Positions 8,800 to 18,931 of a stretch of DNA of 64,000 bases are shown here, one piece after another. The DNA lies in the NCBI RefSeq assembly GCF_003129605.1, contig NZ_QBDX01000001.1:558001-622000 (forward strand), given 5' to 3'. The notes beneath the pieces were generated by a model. That model saw nothing but the letters and a program-made list of their open reading frames with translations, was not told where the DNA came from and made no database searches. Made by a program: the position numbers and the translations under genes. Origin of the DNA: Hyphobacterium indicum (lineage in GTDB: Bacteria > Pseudomonadota > Alphaproteobacteria > Caulobacterales > Maricaulaceae). Every line of letters begins with the position of its first letter. Position 1 is the first letter of the stretch.

Positions 8800-9471
8800 C
8801 TAATCTTCGGAGCCTTCGCCCTCTTCTTCGCCTTCATCGGCTTCCGCCTCGGTGCCTTCATCGCCGTCTTCACCCTCTTCGACCTCGTCCTCTTCATCTT
8901 CGAGCGCAACGCGGGCGCCAGCCAGCGTGGCAATCGTGAAGTCGCGGTCGGAGATGGTCGGCGTGATGCCTTCCGGCAGGGTCACGTCGGAAATATGGAC
9001 CGAATCGCCGATTTCCATGCCGCTGAGATCGATCTCGATCGATTCCGGGATGGAGCCGGCCGGGCAGGACAGCTCGACCGAGTGGCGGACCACGTTCAGC
9101 GCACCACCGCGTTTCAGGCCCGGAGCCTTGTCTTCATTGATGAAGTGAACCGTCACCTCGACATCGATGACGGAGTCGGCCTCGACGCGGAACAGGTCGA
9201 CATGCAGCGGGAAATCGGAAACCGGATCGAACTGGACGTCCTTCGGGATCACCGTCTGCTTTTCGCCTTTATGCTCCAGCGTCACCATGTGCGACAGGAA
9301 TTTGCCGGAATTGATCGCCTTGCGCAGGACGTTTTCGCGTACCGCAATGGCCACCGGGCCCAGCTTTCCGCCATACAGCGTGCCGGGAACGAAGCCGTCA
9401 CGGCGCGCAGCGCGGGCGGCACCGGTGCCGGTGTTGTCGCGAACGTCGACGGGGAGAACGATGTCACTCAT
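8800..9471 (-). CDS. rplY: 50S ribosomal protein L25/Ctc
   Basis: Binds 5S rRNA in the large ribosomal subunit; this is the long Ctc-type version with an N-terminal L25 domain (RDNTGTGAARAARRDGFVPGTLYGG at the start) and a C-terminal beta domain. The last 35 residues are almost entirely Glu, Asp, Ala and Gly, a highly acidic tail seen in several alphaproteobacterial L25 proteins. It is translated downstream of prs and 32 bp before pth. The inverted repeat at 9495-9515 lies just upstream of its start. Confidence 0.95.
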   Translation of the reverse strand: MSDIVLPVDVRDNTGTGAARAARRDGFVPGTLYGGKLGPVAIAVRENVLRKAINSGKFLSHMVTLEHKGEKQTVIPKDVQFDPVSDFPLHVDLFRVEADSVIDVEVTVHFINEDKAPGLKRGGALNVVRHSVELSCPAGSIPESIEIDLSGMEIGDSVHISDVTLPEGITPTISDRDFTIATLAGARVALEDEEDEVEEGEDGDEGTEAEADEGEEEGEGSED

Positions 9472-9494
9472 CGGTCTGATCCTTGAAACAAGAA

Positions 9495-9515
9495 AGGCCG
9501 CACCAGAAGCGGCCT
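9495..9515 (-). terminator. Hairpin between prs and rplY
   Basis: Perfect 7-bp stem (AGGCCGC / GCGGCCT) with a 7-base loop. On the minus strand it is followed by TTTCTTGTTTC, so it could end part of the prs transcript or act in the rplY leader. The U-tract is interrupted, so it may be partial. Confidence 0.45.
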
Positions 9516-9619
9516 ATCGGGGCCACGCCCCAAGCCAGTTGAATTCGAGCCGCGGCGTATAGCCGATCACTTCACCGTGCGCAACCGCTCACAAGCGGGA
9601 TTCACAGCCCGAAATGCGG

Positions 9620-10570
9620 CTAGTCGAACAGTTTGGAAACCGACTCTTCATTGGCGATGCGCCGGATCGCTTCACCGAGCAGGGGCGCAATCGAGATTTG
9701 CCGGATTTTCTTCGCCTTCAACGCCGCATCACTGACGGAAATGGAATCGGTGATGACGATCTCCGAGAGCTCCGAGCCTTCAATGCGTTCCACCGCCTTG
9801 CCCGACAGCACGCCATGCGTGACATAGGCGGCAACGCTGGTCGCGCCCTGTTCCTTCAGCTTCGCGGCGGCATTGCACAGCGTGCCGCCGGAATCGACGA
9901 TATCGTCGAAAATGATACAGCTGCGGCCTTCGACATCGCCGATGATATTCATCACTTCCGACTGGCCGGGCTTGGGCCGGCGCTTGTCGACAATGGCGAT
10001 ATCGGCACCCAGCCGGCTGGCCAGCGCCCGCGCCCGCACCACGCCGCCCACATCCGGCGAGACGATCATCAGCTCGGACGTGTTGTAATGGCGCATGAGA
10101 TCGTCCTCGAACACCGGCGTGACAAAGAGATTGTCGGTCGGGATGTCGAAAAAGCCCTGGATTTGGCCAGCGTGCAGGTCGAGCGTCAGCACCCGGTCCG
10201 CGCCGGCCTCGGAGATCAGATTGGCGACCAGCTTGGCGGTGATCGGCGTACGGCCGCCGGTCTTCCGGTCCTGCCTTGCATAGCCGAAATAGGGGATGAC
10301 TGCCGTGATCCGCTTCGCACTGGCGCGTTTCAGCGCGTCAATGCAGATCAGCAACTCCATCAGATAGTCATTCGCCGGTTTCGACGTTGACTGGATCAGG
10401 AAAATATCCTCGCCGCGGATATTCTCGCCAATGCGGACGAAGATCTCGCCATCGGCGAAGCGTTCGATTTCACAATCGGTGAGAGGGGCGTCGAGATGTT
10501 CGCCGATCGCCTTCGCCAGAGGTGTGTTGGAAGTGCCTGAAACCAGTTTCAGAGGGGTCCGTCCCGCCAT
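9620..10570 (-). CDS. prs: Ribose-phosphate pyrophosphokinase
   Basis: Makes PRPP from ribose-5-phosphate and ATP for nucleotide, His and Trp synthesis. Visible hallmarks are the early [17 protein letters not shown] region, the ATP-binding FGYARQDRK loop near residue 100, and the PRPP-binding motif [17 protein letters not shown] near residue 222. At 316 aa it has the usual length. It is first in the prs-rplY-pth-ychF series on the minus strand. Confidence 0.97.
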   Translation of the reverse strand: MAGRTPLKLVSGTSNTPLAKAIGEHLDAPLTDCEIERFADGEIFVRIGENIRGEDIFLIQSTSKPANDYLMELLICIDALKRASAKRITAVIPYFGYARQDRKTGGRTPITAKLVANLISEAGADRVLTLDLHAGQIQGFFDIPTDNLFVTPVFEDDLMRHYNTSELMIVSPDVGGVVRARALASRLGADIAIVDKRRPKPGQSEVMNIIGDVEGRSCIIFDDIVDSGGTLCNAAAKLKEQGATSVAAYVTHGVLSGKAVERIEGSELSEIVITDSISVSDAALKAKKIRQISIAPLLGEAIRRIANEESVSKLFD

Positions 10571-10638
10571 CGGTCCGCCTTTATGTCTGCCGCGCAGAGG
10601 TCCGATAGCAGAGCCCGCGCAAGTATTGAACCGTTAAT

Positions 10639-11736
10639 TCATCCGTCCCCGGTAAATCCGGGCGGTTTTGGCAGGCCCTGTGCCGAGATCGTCATAACCT
10701 TGAACAATTCGCCCATCTGGTCGGGCTCGGACAGCCGCATCACCTGGCGCGCGATCCTGGTTTTCAGCTCCGGTGCCTGACCGATCAGCGCTGCCGCCCG
10801 CACTTCCAGCCCCATCGCCCGCAGCCAGTCGCCCTGCGGCGCGGGACCGGTGACCGCCAGCCCGCTCTGCCGCGCGAAATGCGCCAGCTGTTCGAAATCC
10901 ACCCGTGCCGTCAGATCCGCCGTGCCCGGTGCCTCCAGCGGGTCGGCCTTCTGATGCTGGCGGATGGCCTGGAAGGTGTCGCCGGCCTCGCTGTGCGCCG
11001 GGCCGTAATCAATGAACAGGGCGTGGCCGGGATGATCGGCAAAGCGCCGGGCGAGATGATCCACCACCTGCTGATCCCCGGGGCGCAACTCCGCCAGCGT
11101 GCCGTCCGGCGCCTCGCGCAGACGCTCCGGCACCAGTTCTGCCTCCGTGCCGAGCCGCGGTCCCATCACGAAGCGGAAGGCCTCACCTGCCTCATCAAGG
11201 CCGATCAGGCGTTCATGCCACTGGCCCTTCTGTTTTATGGCCTGACGCACGGGCAGGCAGTCCAGAAACTCGTTACCCAGCAGGATGGCGGGTCCGGGCG
11301 GGATATCCTCGATGCGGTCCAGCCAGCCGATCTCCACCCCCATCGGCGTGAGTGTCCGGCCCTGCACCATCTTCAGCGCCGGACTCGCCTCGATGAGATG
11401 GAATTGCGCCGCCGCCATGAAGCCCGGAACCGCCCGTCCGGCGCGGATCACATCGCTCATCATCTGGCCGGTGCCGGGCCCCAGCTCAACGAGATGGAAG
11501 GCGGCGGGCCGGCCCATATCCATCCACACCTGGCCGCACCACAGGCCGATCAGCTCGCCGAACATCTGGCTGACCGCCGGCGCGGTGATGAAATCCTCGC
11601 CCGCCCCGATCGGGTTGCGGGTGGCGTAGAACCCCTCGCGCGGGTCAAACATGGCTTCGGTCATGAAAGCGGCGACCGATATCGGCCCGCCATGGCGGAT
11701 CCGTTCGGCGATACGCCCGGCAATCCCGTCCATCAT
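10639..11736 (-). CDS. MidA/NDUFAF7-family SAM-dependent methyltransferase
   Basis: COG1565-type class I methyltransferase; the mitochondrial member NDUFAF7 methylates an arginine of a complex I subunit, and a similar role is inferred here. Family signatures include GPISVAAFMTEAMFDPREGFYATRNPIGAGEDFITAPAVSQMFGE broken across residues 16-60, and the SAM motif LVELGPGTGQMMSDV near residue 82. It overlaps the end of lgt by 4 bp, so translation is probably coupled. At 365 aa it has normal length. Confidence 0.88.
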   Translation of the reverse strand: MMDGIAGRIAERIRHGGPISVAAFMTEAMFDPREGFYATRNPIGAGEDFITAPAVSQMFGELIGLWCGQVWMDMGRPAAFHLVELGPGTGQMMSDVIRAGRAVPGFMAAAQFHLIEASPALKMVQGRTLTPMGVEIGWLDRIEDIPPGPAILLGNEFLDCLPVRQAIKQKGQWHERLIGLDEAGEAFRFVMGPRLGTEAELVPERLREAPDGTLAELRPGDQQVVDHLARRFADHPGHALFIDYGPAHSEAGDTFQAIRQHQKADPLEAPGTADLTARVDFEQLAHFARQSGLAVTGPAPQGDWLRAMGLEVRAAALIGQAPELKTRIARQVMRLSEPDQMGELFKVMTISAQGLPKPPGFTGDG

Positions 11737-12632
11737 TTCGCCGCGACGGCCTTGGTCGGGGCCGGAGCGGGACCGGAGGTCAGCGCCCGGCGGATCAGCC
11801 AGGCCCCGGCAAAGATCATCGGAATCGATAACAGCATGCCCATCGTCACATAGCCCTGCAGGGCTTCGGGCATGTGCGCATCGGGTTCGCGCACGGTTTC
11901 CAGCACCGCGCGGGACAGGCCATAGATCAGAAGGAAAGCCCCGGTATTCAGCCCGGGACGCGACAGCGACCGGAATTTCCAGGTCAGCAAATTCACCACG
12001 GCGAAGATCAGCACGCCTTCCAGCGCTGCTTCATAGAGTTGGCTGGGATGGCGCAGCGCGCACAGCCGGTCATTGGCAAACCGCATCGCCCACGGCACAT
12101 CCGTGACACGGCCCCACAATTCGCCATTCACGAAATTCGCCATCCGCCCGAAGAACAGACCGATCGGCGCGACAACGGCGGCGGCATCGGCGATGCGCCA
12201 CAAATCCAGCTTGCGCGCCCGTGCCGTCAGCCACAGCGCCAGCCCCACGCCGATCAACCCGCCATGGAAGGACATGCCGCCTTCGGTGATGCCGGTAATC
12301 ACCCATAGCGGACGCTCCCAGAAGGCGTCGATCTGATAGAACAGGACATAGCCCAGCCGCCCGCCGCCAATGACGCCGATCGTCGCCCATAACAGCAGGT
12401 CGTCTACATCATCCTCGTCAAACGGGGATCCTTTCGGCTTGCCCGCCCGCGGCACCCAGAGTTTCGGCCGCCGGGCCAGCGCCACCATATAGCGCCAGCC
12501 GATCAGCAGGCCGGCAATGTAGGCGAGCGCATACCAGCGGATATCGAAGGCCCAGCCCTGCTGGATGAAATCCAGCGGGATGGAAAGCAGGACCGGATCA
12601 AACTCGAAGGTCGGCTCGCATATCTGCTGCAT
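11733..12632 (-). CDS. lgt: Prolipoprotein diacylglyceryl transferase
   Basis: Inner-membrane enzyme that attaches diacylglycerol to the lipobox cysteine of prolipoproteins, the first step in lipoprotein maturation. The sequence has about seven membrane segments, the IRWYALAYIAGLLIGW start, the catalytic H-region GMSFHGGLIGVGLALW near residue 115, and the signature GRMANFVNGELWGRVTD near residue 160. GGGAGCC precedes the ATG. It is divergent from ubiK and upstream of the MidA-like gene. Several lipoproteins in this window would depend on it. Confidence 0.97.
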   Translation of the reverse strand: MQQICEPTFEFDPVLLSIPLDFIQQGWAFDIRWYALAYIAGLLIGWRYMVALARRPKLWVPRAGKPKGSPFDEDDVDDLLLWATIGVIGGGRLGYVLFYQIDAFWERPLWVITGITEGGMSFHGGLIGVGLALWLTARARKLDLWRIADAAAVVAPIGLFFGRMANFVNGELWGRVTDVPWAMRFANDRLCALRHPSQLYEAALEGVLIFAVVNLLTWKFRSLSRPGLNTGAFLLIYGLSRAVLETVREPDAHMPEALQGYVTMGMLLSIPMIFAGAWLIRRALTSGPAPAPTKAVAAK

Positions 12633-12714
12633 ATCGGCTCCCGCGCTGGCCTGTCACATTGCATCTGCGCCCTGAATTCGCATATACGCACAGACAAGGA
12701 AAGAAGGCCACGAC

Positions 12715-13047
12715 ATGCAAACCCGCAATCCGCTGCTCAACGACTTTGCCGAACTGATGACCGACGCCTTTGCCGCGGCGCAGGCTGCCGGTGAAGAGGC
12801 GCAGTCCGTCTTCCGCGCCCAGGCCGATAAAATGGCTGCGCGCATGGACCTCGTCAGCCGCGAGGAATTCGATGCGGTCAAGGCGGTGGCACAAGCCGCG
12901 CGCGACGAGGCCGACGCCTTGAAAGCGCGCATTGAAGCACTGGAAAAGGCGGCCACGAAGCCGGCGGCGAAAAAGGCACCGGCCAGCAAGGCCGCGCCGC
13001 GGAAATCCACAGCCAAAAAAGCCGCAACCGGCCGGAAGGCCAACTAA
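12715..13047 (+). CDS. ubiK: UbiK-type accessory factor (BMFP domain)
   Basis: Small coiled-coil protein that, in E. coli, assists the aerobic ubiquinone biosynthesis complex. Residues 1-80 form the BMFP domain: NPLLNDFAELMTDAFAAAQ, an amphipathic helix, then SREEFDAVKAVAQAARDEADALKARIEALE, a coiled coil. The remaining 30 residues are a Lys/Ala/Pro tail resembling a histone-H1-like extension. It is the first gene of the plus-strand run ubiK-ybjN-proC and is divergent from lgt, a common alphaproteobacterial arrangement. Confidence 0.88.
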   Translation: MQTRNPLLNDFAELMTDAFAAAQAAGEEAQSVFRAQADKMAARMDLVSREEFDAVKAVAQAARDEADALKARIEALEKAATKPAAKKAPASKAAPRKSTAKKAATGRKAN

Positions 13048-13108
13048 TCCACGACCACACACCGCCCTGGCTATTGCCGCGGCAGAAAAACCGGCCCTAG
13101 GCTTGTCC

Positions 13109-13150
13109 CAAGGCCCGCGCGATTCGTCCGAATCGCTTGCGGAGGCCGGG
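13109..13150. other. Stem-loop in the ubiK-ybjN gap
   Basis: A perfect 8-bp palindrome (GCGATTCG at 13119-13126, CGAATCGC at 13129-13136) sits inside a longer imperfect pairing of TTGTCCC (from 13103) with GGGACAG (from 13146). It could be an attenuator, a processing site or a small repeat. No U-tract follows, so it is not a clear terminator. Confidence 0.4.
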
Positions 13151-13182
13151 ACAGGGCAACCGGCGCGAAAGGATAACAAGGC

Positions 13183-13683
13183 ATGGAACTCGCGACAGAG
13201 ACCACATCGTATGACAGCGATCCGCTCGATGCCGTCGAGCAGGCCGTGATCGCCGAGCAATTGCCCTATGAGCGCGATGAAGGCGGCGAGCTGCACCTGT
13301 CGGCCCCCGGGGCCTGGCGCGATCACCAGATCTGGTTCGCCTGGCGGCCCGATCATGACGCCATCCACATCTGCGCCAGCCTGGAGCTGAAAGCGCCGAA
13401 GGCCCGCTTCCGCGAGATTTGCGAACTCGTGGCCCGCCTCAATGAAAAACTCTGGTATGGTCATTTCGATGTCTGGGAGGAGGATGGCGGCGTGGTCTGG
13501 CGTCACGGCATCCCGATCCCGCCGGGTGAAACCCTTTCACCGGCCCAGGCGGCGGCGCTGATCAGTGCCGCCCGCGAGGCCGGCGAGCGTTTCTACCCCG
13601 CTTTCCAGTTCCTCGTCTGGGGCGGAAAGACCGTCGAGGAAGCGGCCCAGTCGGCCATGTTTGAAACCATTGGAGAGGCTTGA
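13183..13683 (+). CDS. YbjN-domain protein
   Basis: A 166-aa cytoplasmic protein of the YbjN family (type III chaperone-like fold), of unclear role; E. coli YbjN affects motility and stress responses. The family core is visible as ELHLSAPGAWRDHQIWF, then IHICASLELKAP and ELVARLNEKLWYGHFDVW. AAGGATAACAAGGC before the ATG supplies a ribosome site. It is followed 3 bp later by proC, a conserved neighbour in alphaproteobacteria, so the two are probably translated from one mRNA. Confidence 0.85.
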   Translation: MELATETTSYDSDPLDAVEQAVIAEQLPYERDEGGELHLSAPGAWRDHQIWFAWRPDHDAIHICASLELKAPKARFREICELVARLNEKLWYGHFDVWEEDGGVVWRHGIPIPPGETLSPAQAAALISAAREAGERFYPAFQFLVWGGKTVEEAAQSAMFETIGEA

Positions 13684-13686
13684 GCC

Positions 13687-14517
13687 TTGACCACGGATGG
13701 ACGCATTGCCCTCATCGGAGCGGGCCGCATGGGCGGCGCGCTGGCCTCTGGCTGGCTGCGGGGCAAGGGAAAGCTCGACCCCTCGCGCCTGATTATCTGC
13801 GCGCCCAATCCCACTGACGGGATGGCGGAGCTGATCCGCGAGCATGACCTCAAGCGCGTGGACGCGCTGGAGCCGCGCATGGCGAAGGATGTCTCGCTGG
13901 TGGTACTGGCGGTGAAGCCGCAAATCTTCCACCAGATCGCCGGCGATCTCGCCAAGGTCCTGCCCGGGGGCTGCGCCATCATATCGGTCATGGCCGGCGT
14001 CACCATCCGCACCATGACCGAGGCGCTGGGCGACCGCCCGATCATCCGCGCCATGCCCAACACGCCCGCCGCCATCGGTGCCGGCATCATCGTCGCCGTG
14101 GCCAATGAGGCGGGCGAGGCGCGCAAGGCCGACGCCACGAAGCTGTTGAAAGTCGGCGGGGCGGTCGAATGGATTCCGGATGAGCGCATGATGGATGCGG
14201 TCACGGCGGTCTCCGGTTCCGGCCCGGCCTATTTCTTCCTGCTCGCCGAAGCCCTGGCGGGCGCTGGCGAGAATGAGGGCCTGCCGCGCGAGCTCGCCGA
14301 GAAGCTGGCGGCCAACACGCTGACCGGTGCGGGCCAGTTGCTCAAGGCGTCCGGTCTCACCCCGCAGGAACTCCGGCGTCAGGTGACCTCGCCGAATGGC
14401 ACGACACAGGCGGCGCTCGATGTGATGATGGGCAATAGCGCCCTGCCGGAATTGATGCGCCGCGCGGTCAACGCCGCCGAACGCCGCTCGCGTCAGCTCA
14501 GCGACCCGAACCGCTAG
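13687..14517 (+). CDS. proC: Pyrroline-5-carboxylate reductase
   Basis: NAD(P)H-dependent last step of proline synthesis. The Rossmann motif IALIGAGRMGGALASGW is at residues 7-23; KPQIFHQIAGDL and IIRAMPNTPAAIGAG (near residue 120) follow, with the C-terminal signature GSGPAYFFLLAEALAGAG and LTGAGQLLKASG. The start is TTG, 3 bp after ybjN. The stop overlaps the convergent serine hydrolase gene by 4 bp. Confidence 0.96.
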   Translation: MTTDGRIALIGAGRMGGALASGWLRGKGKLDPSRLIICAPNPTDGMAELIREHDLKRVDALEPRMAKDVSLVVLAVKPQIFHQIAGDLAKVLPGGCAIISVMAGVTIRTMTEALGDRPIIRAMPNTPAAIGAGIIVAVANEAGEARKADATKLLKVGGAVEWIPDERMMDAVTAVSGSGPAYFFLLAEALAGAGENEGLPRELAEKLAANTLTGAGQLLKASGLTPQELRRQVTSPNGTTQAALDVMMGNSALPELMRRAVNAAERRSRQLSDPNR

Positions 14518-15554
14518 CTTTCGGAGCTGGGTGGAATGCCCGGCAGAAGGGCGCGCAGGAAAAGCTGGCCGGAAAAGCCGACATCGCCTTGCAATTCGCG
14601 ATGTATGCGCACGCCGCGCGTCATGCGCACCACGACCAGATCATAATCCGGCAGGATAAAGAGCCGCTGATCGCCAGACCCGGCGGCGGCGTAGACGGTC
14701 GGGAAGTTTGCGGGTGCGGCGGCAATTCCGCCCCGGGCCGTGCGGAAGCGGCTGCGCGGCTCGACGCCCTCATGATGTATCCACCAGCCCATGCCATACA
14801 TGCGCATATAGCGTTGCTCGAACATCGCGGCAGTGGCCTCGGCATCGAGCAGGCGCGTTCCGCCAATCTCCCCGCCCTGTGACACCAGATAGCCAAAGCG
14901 CGCCCAGTGCATGGGTGAGATCTCGACGCCTTCGGACAGCAGCGGGTCGCCTTCGAAATGCGACCAGGAGGCGACATCGGCATTGATCGGGATCAGCACG
15001 CGCGAGCGAAAATAGTCGGCCGGCGACATGTCGCTTCCCGCCGCTTCCAGCTTTCGCCGCATCACCTCGCCGAAGACGGCAAACGGGCGTGGGCCATAGG
15101 CAAAACGGGTGCCGGGATCATTCCGCGCATTCGAACGGACCGCATTTTCGTATGAGACATAGCGGTCCTGCACCACGTGAATACCGCTCACCAGAGACAG
15201 AAGTTGCCGTATGGTGATCTGCGACAGGCGCTCATCATCCTGCCATTCGGTCAGCGTGTCCGCGACCGGCTCGTCCAGCGTCAACAGACCGTCTTCCACC
15301 GCCGCGGCGGCCATCGCCGCCGTGAAACTCTTCACGCCACTGGCCAGCTCCCAGGCCTCATCGGGCTCGCTATTGCGGTAGTGTTCGCAGACCACCACGC
15401 CGCGATGCACAACCACCACCGCCTCACCGCGATAGCGGTCGCTGTAGGTTGCCGCCGCGTCGCAATCAATCTCGAACGCCTGCGCGCTCTCCGTCTGCGC
15501 CATGGCGGCTGCAGAGGCGAGAAATCCCAGCAAGATGATGAAGACGATACGCAT
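14514..15554 (-). CDS. Secreted serine hydrolase, beta-lactamase/esterase (AmpC-like) family
   Basis: Exported penicillin-binding-like hydrolase. The start chosen is MRIVFIILLGFLASAAAMAQ, a clean signal peptide; the same frame extends 22 codons further up without a good ribosome site. The catalytic SxxK is in ELASGVKSFTAAM near residue 75, and the second motif (usually YxN) reads FAYGPRPFAVFGEVM, so Tyr is kept but Asn is replaced. The KTG-box region near GMGWWIHHEG is degenerate. The substrate could be an ester or a peptidoglycan fragment. It is convergent with proC. Confidence 0.78.
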   Translation of the reverse strand: MRIVFIILLGFLASAAAMAQTESAQAFEIDCDAAATYSDRYRGEAVVVVHRGVVVCEHYRNSEPDEAWELASGVKSFTAAMAAAAVEDGLLTLDEPVADTLTEWQDDERLSQITIRQLLSLVSGIHVVQDRYVSYENAVRSNARNDPGTRFAYGPRPFAVFGEVMRRKLEAAGSDMSPADYFRSRVLIPINADVASWSHFEGDPLLSEGVEISPMHWARFGYLVSQGGEIGGTRLLDAEATAAMFEQRYMRMYGMGWWIHHEGVEPRSRFRTARGGIAAAPANFPTVYAAAGSGDQRLFILPDYDLVVVRMTRGVRIHRELQGDVGFSGQLFLRALLPGIPPSSES

Positions 15555-15638
15555 AGAATCTCCCCGGGCCGCTTGTCTGGCCATGCCGGGGATGCTGCCT
15601 GCCGGATCGGTGCCGTTCAATTCACAAGGCGGTGAGGA

Positions 15639-16382
15639 TTAACCGCCCTTCGACACGTCCCGGTGACGGCGCATCAAATGCTCGCCGCCATCGACGAGGA
15701 TGGTTTCCGCCGTCATTGCCGGACTGGCGAGGATGAAGCGGACCGTGCGGACGATATCGTCCGGGGTTGAGCCACCCTGCATGGGGTTGTTTTTGTGAGC
15801 GGCCTCAAACGCGGCATCGCTCATATCCGGAGCCGGCAGGGTCAGGCCCGGCGCGATGCCATTCACTCGCACACGCGGTGCAAATTGCATCGCCATCGTC
15901 TCGGTGGCGGCATGCAGCCCGGCCTTGGCCAGCGTATAGCTGAAATGATCCGGGTTCAGATTGAACAGTTTCTGGTCCAGCAGATTGATGACGCAGCCCG
16001 AATTGCGGCCGCTATGGGCTTCCGCCATGACCGAGGCCAGAAGGCAGGGTGCGACCAGGTTGATATCGAGGATGCGCTGCATGTCTGCCGGATCGAGCCG
16101 GTCCGCCGTGTCATGATCGAAGACCGAGGCCGAATTGACCAGCACGTCGATCCGGCCAAGCCCGCGGACCAGCTGGGGCAGGGAGGCGGTCTCGGCAAGG
16201 TCGAACTGGACCGCCTCAGCCTCGCCCCCTGCCGTGCGGATATCCTCCACCGTCCGGCCCGCTTCGCCGGCAGAGCGGTTGAAATGCACCCATATCTTGT
16301 AACCGTCTGTGGCCAGTGCTTTGGCAATGGCTGCGCCCAAGCGCTTGCCAGCGCCGGTAACCAGAGCGATTTTAGATCCCAT
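15639..16382 (-). CDS. FolM/pteridine-reductase-like SDR
   Basis: NAD(P)H-dependent short-chain reductase of 247 aa. The cofactor motif is [12 protein letters not shown] near residue 10, with the Arg typical of NADPH-binding pteridine reductases. The active site has YTLAK (Y-x3-K), and the strand before it reads INLLDQKLF: Asp replaces the usual SDR Ser, a hallmark of PTR1/FolM enzymes. It therefore probably reduces dihydropterin or dihydrofolate. Its ATG overlaps the divergent uvrC ATG in a shared CATG. It may supply pterin cofactor for the phenylalanine hydroxylase at 24324. Confidence 0.78.
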   Translation of the reverse strand: MGSKIALVTGAGKRLGAAIAKALATDGYKIWVHFNRSAGEAGRTVEDIRTAGGEAEAVQFDLAETASLPQLVRGLGRIDVLVNSASVFDHDTADRLDPADMQRILDINLVAPCLLASVMAEAHSGRNSGCVINLLDQKLFNLNPDHFSYTLAKAGLHAATETMAMQFAPRVRVNGIAPGLTLPAPDMSDAAFEAAHKNNPMQGGSTPDDIVRTVRFILASPAMTAETILVDGGEHLMRRHRDVSKGG

Positions 16383-18288
16383 GAAAGCCTCCCGGCCAGC
16401 CCGTCCCCCTACCGTCGCGGAAGATACAGCGGCCCCGCCCGAAGAGGGGACAGCCGGCCTGACCGGACCAGAGGTGATTGCATCTTACGTCAAGCGGCTG
16501 CCGGCGAAACCCGGCGTCTACCGCATGTATGGCAAAGATGGTGATATCCTCTATGTCGGCAAGGCAAAAAACCTGAAAAACCGGGTTTCGAACTATGCCA
16601 AGGGGGGCGGACACAATAACCGCATCGCCCTGATGATCGCGCTGACGCGGTCGATGGAATTTGTCGTCACCGAGACCGAAACCGAAGCCCTGCTGCTGGA
16701 AGCCAATCTGATCAAGCGGCTCAAACCCCGCTTCAATGTCATCCTGCGCGATGACAAATCCTTTCCCTACATCCTGATCCGCACCGACCATGCGGCGCCA
16801 CAGATCCGCAAGCATCGCGGCGCGCGCAAGGCGAAGGGTATGTATTTCGGCCCCTTTGCCAGTGCCGGGGCGGTCAATGCGACGCTCAACACGCTGCAGA
16901 AAGCCTTCCTCCTGCGCACCTGCACCGACAGCGTCTATGAAGGCCGCACCCGGCCCTGCATGCTTTATCAGATCAAGCGCTGCGCCGGCCCGTGCGTCGA
17001 TCTGGTCCGGCCGGAGGCCTATCAGGAACTGGTCGATGAAGCCGAGGCGTTCCTGCGCGGCCGGTCCAATGCGCTGCGCGAGCAATTGAGTGCCCAGATG
17101 GCGGCCGCCTCCGAGGCGCTGGATTTCGAGGCCGCCGCGAAATTGCGTGATCGTATCCGTGCCATTGCGGCGGTGACCACCGAACAGGGCATCAATCCGG
17201 AAGGCGTGGAAGAAGCCGATATCGTGGCGCTGGCCCAGGAGGGTGGTAAATCCTGTGTCCAGGTCTTCTTCTACCGGGCCGGTCAGAACTGGGGCAATCA
17301 GAGCTTCTTCCCGAAACACGAAGCCGAGGCCGAGCCATCGGAAATCCTCGCCGCCTTTCTCGCGCAATTCTATGATGACCGTCCGGCCCCGGCGCTGATC
17401 ATGACCTCGCATCCGGTCGAGGAGGCCGCACTGATTGGCGAGGCGCTCACCCTGCGCGCTGACCGCAAGGTCACGGTGATGACACCGCAGCGCGGGGAAA
17501 AGAAGAAACTCGTCGAGCGCACACGTAGCAATGCCCGCGAAGCCCTCGGCCGCCGCCTGTCGGAAAGCGCCACCCAGGCGCGGCTTCTCAAGGGCGTGGC
17601 CAAGGTTTTCATGCTGGACGAACCGCCAAGGCGCATCGAGGTCTATGATAATTCCCACATCCAGGGCACGAATGCGCTGGGCGCGATGATCGTCGCCGGG
17701 CCGGAAGGGTTTTCCAAAACCCATTACCGCCGCTTCAACATGAAGGGCGATGATGCCGCCACCAATGATGATTTCGCCATGATGGCCGCCATGCTGCGCC
17801 GCCGCTTCTCGCGTCTGCTCAGGGAGCGGGAGGAGGGCGCGCCGGTACCGGATCTGGTGCTGATCGATGGCGGCAAGGGCCAGCTTTCATCCGTGATGGC
17901 AGTGATGGAAGAGCTGGGCATCACCGATGTGCCGGTCGCCGCCATCGCCAAGGGGCCGGAACGCGATGCCGGGCGCGAAGCCTTCTACCTGCCGGGCGAA
18001 GCGCCGTTCAAACTGCCTATGAATGATCCCGTGCTCTATTATCTCCAGCGCCTGCGCGATGAAGCCCACCGCTTTGCGATTGGCGGCCATCGTGCGAAAC
18101 GTCAGAAGACACTGCGCGACAATCCGCTCGATTCCATTCCCGGCATCGGCCCGTCACGCAAGAAAGCACTATTGGCGCACTTCGGCTCCGCCAAGGCGGT
18201 GGAACGCGCCGCGCTTGCCGATCTCGAAGCCGTGGAGGGCGTCTCCGCCGCCATGGCCAAACGCATTCATGACTGGTTCCAGCAATGA
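16381..18288 (+). CDS. uvrC: Excinuclease ABC subunit C
   Basis: Makes the 3' and 5' incisions in nucleotide excision repair. The GIY-YIG domain starts at [24 protein letters not shown] (near residue 40), followed by the UVR motif [13 protein letters not shown], the RNase H-like C-terminal nuclease ([33 protein letters not shown]) and a terminal helix-hairpin-helix ([16 protein letters not shown]). The ATG at 16381 overlaps the divergent SDR start; a GTG at 16474, just before the nuclease domain, is an alternative. uvrB lies 24 kb away at 42124. Confidence 0.95.
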   Translation: MKASRPARPPTVAEDTAAPPEEGTAGLTGPEVIASYVKRLPAKPGVYRMYGKDGDILYVGKAKNLKNRVSNYAKGGGHNNRIALMIALTRSMEFVVTETETEALLLEANLIKRLKPRFNVILRDDKSFPYILIRTDHAAPQIRKHRGARKAKGMYFGPFASAGAVNATLNTLQKAFLLRTCTDSVYEGRTRPCMLYQIKRCAGPCVDLVRPEAYQELVDEAEAFLRGRSNALREQLSAQMAAASEALDFEAAAKLRDRIRAIAAVTTEQGINPEGVEEADIVALAQEGGKSCVQVFFYRAGQNWGNQSFFPKHEAEAEPSEILAAFLAQFYDDRPAPALIMTSHPVEEAALIGEALTLRADRKVTVMTPQRGEKKKLVERTRSNAREALGRRLSESATQARLLKGVAKVFMLDEPPRRIEVYDNSHIQGTNALGAMIVAGPEGFSKTHYRRFNMKGDDAATNDDFAMMAAMLRRRFSRLLREREEGAPVPDLVLIDGGKGQLSSVMAVMEELGITDVPVAAIAKGPERDAGREAFYLPGEAPFKLPMNDPVLYYLQRLRDEAHRFAIGGHRAKRQKTLRDNPLDSIPGIGPSRKKALLAHFGSAKAVERAALADLEAVEGVSAAMAKRIHDWFQQ

Positions 18289-18869
18289 TCTTTACCCTGC
18301 CCAATATTCTCACCGCTTTCCGTCTCGTCGCCGGACCACTGGGCGCGCTGTTTTTGTGGTGGGGGCTGAATGCCGCCGACAATGAAGGCCTGATCCGCTG
18401 GTGGTCCTATGCGCTGGCACTGTTTATCGGCGGTGCGGTTTCGGACTGGCTGGATGGCTGGCTGGCGCGCCGCCTGGGGCAGGTCAGCGCCTTCGGCGCT
18501 TTGCTTGATCCGATGGCCGACAAGGTGTTTGTCGGCGCTTTCCTGATTGTCTTCGCCATCTGGTCGGGCCTGTGGCTGGTGAGCTGGCCGGTCGCGGTCA
18601 TCCTGTCGCGCGATATCGTCATCACGGCGATCCGCCTGTCGCGCCTGGGCAAGGAAAGCGTGCCGGTGCCGGTCTCCCTCGCCGCCAAGGTCAAGACCGC
18701 CGTGGAAATGCTGATGATCGCCTGGTTCTTCGCCCTCATCTTCCTGGTGCGCGGTGACAGTGTCTGGGCCTATGAAGCCTGGATCGTCTTTTTGTGGATC
18801 GCCGCCGCGCTCAGCCTCTATACCGGCCTGACCTATCTCTGGGCGATGCGAAAGACTTCGTCGGGATAA
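18285..18869 (+). CDS. pgsA: CDP-diacylglycerol-glycerol-3-phosphate 3-phosphatidyltransferase
   Basis: Inner-membrane CDP-alcohol phosphatidyltransferase that makes phosphatidylglycerol phosphate. The family signature D-G-x2-A-R-x8-G-x3-D-x3-D is complete ([13 protein letters not shown] and [11 protein letters not shown], near residues 50-75). Four or more hydrophobic helices follow. Its ATG overlaps the uvrC stop by 4 bp (ATGA), so the two are translationally coupled, as in many alphaproteobacteria. Confidence 0.96.
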   Translation: MIFTLPNILTAFRLVAGPLGALFLWWGLNAADNEGLIRWWSYALALFIGGAVSDWLDGWLARRLGQVSAFGALLDPMADKVFVGAFLIVFAIWSGLWLVSWPVAVILSRDIVITAIRLSRLGKESVPVPVSLAAKVKTAVEMLMIAWFFALIFLVRGDSVWAYEAWIVFLWIAAALSLYTGLTYLWAMRKTSSG

Positions 18870-18931
18870 GTGATCCCGAATTTGGGTGTTAGAGAGCTAT
18901 AAGCCGCCGCAGACAGCGGCAAGGACGCAGC

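Noticed and set aside
16372-17724. 450-aa minus-strand ORF opposite uvrC
   Set aside because: Shadow of uvrC in a high-GC genome; no family motif, and the uvrC frame is certain.
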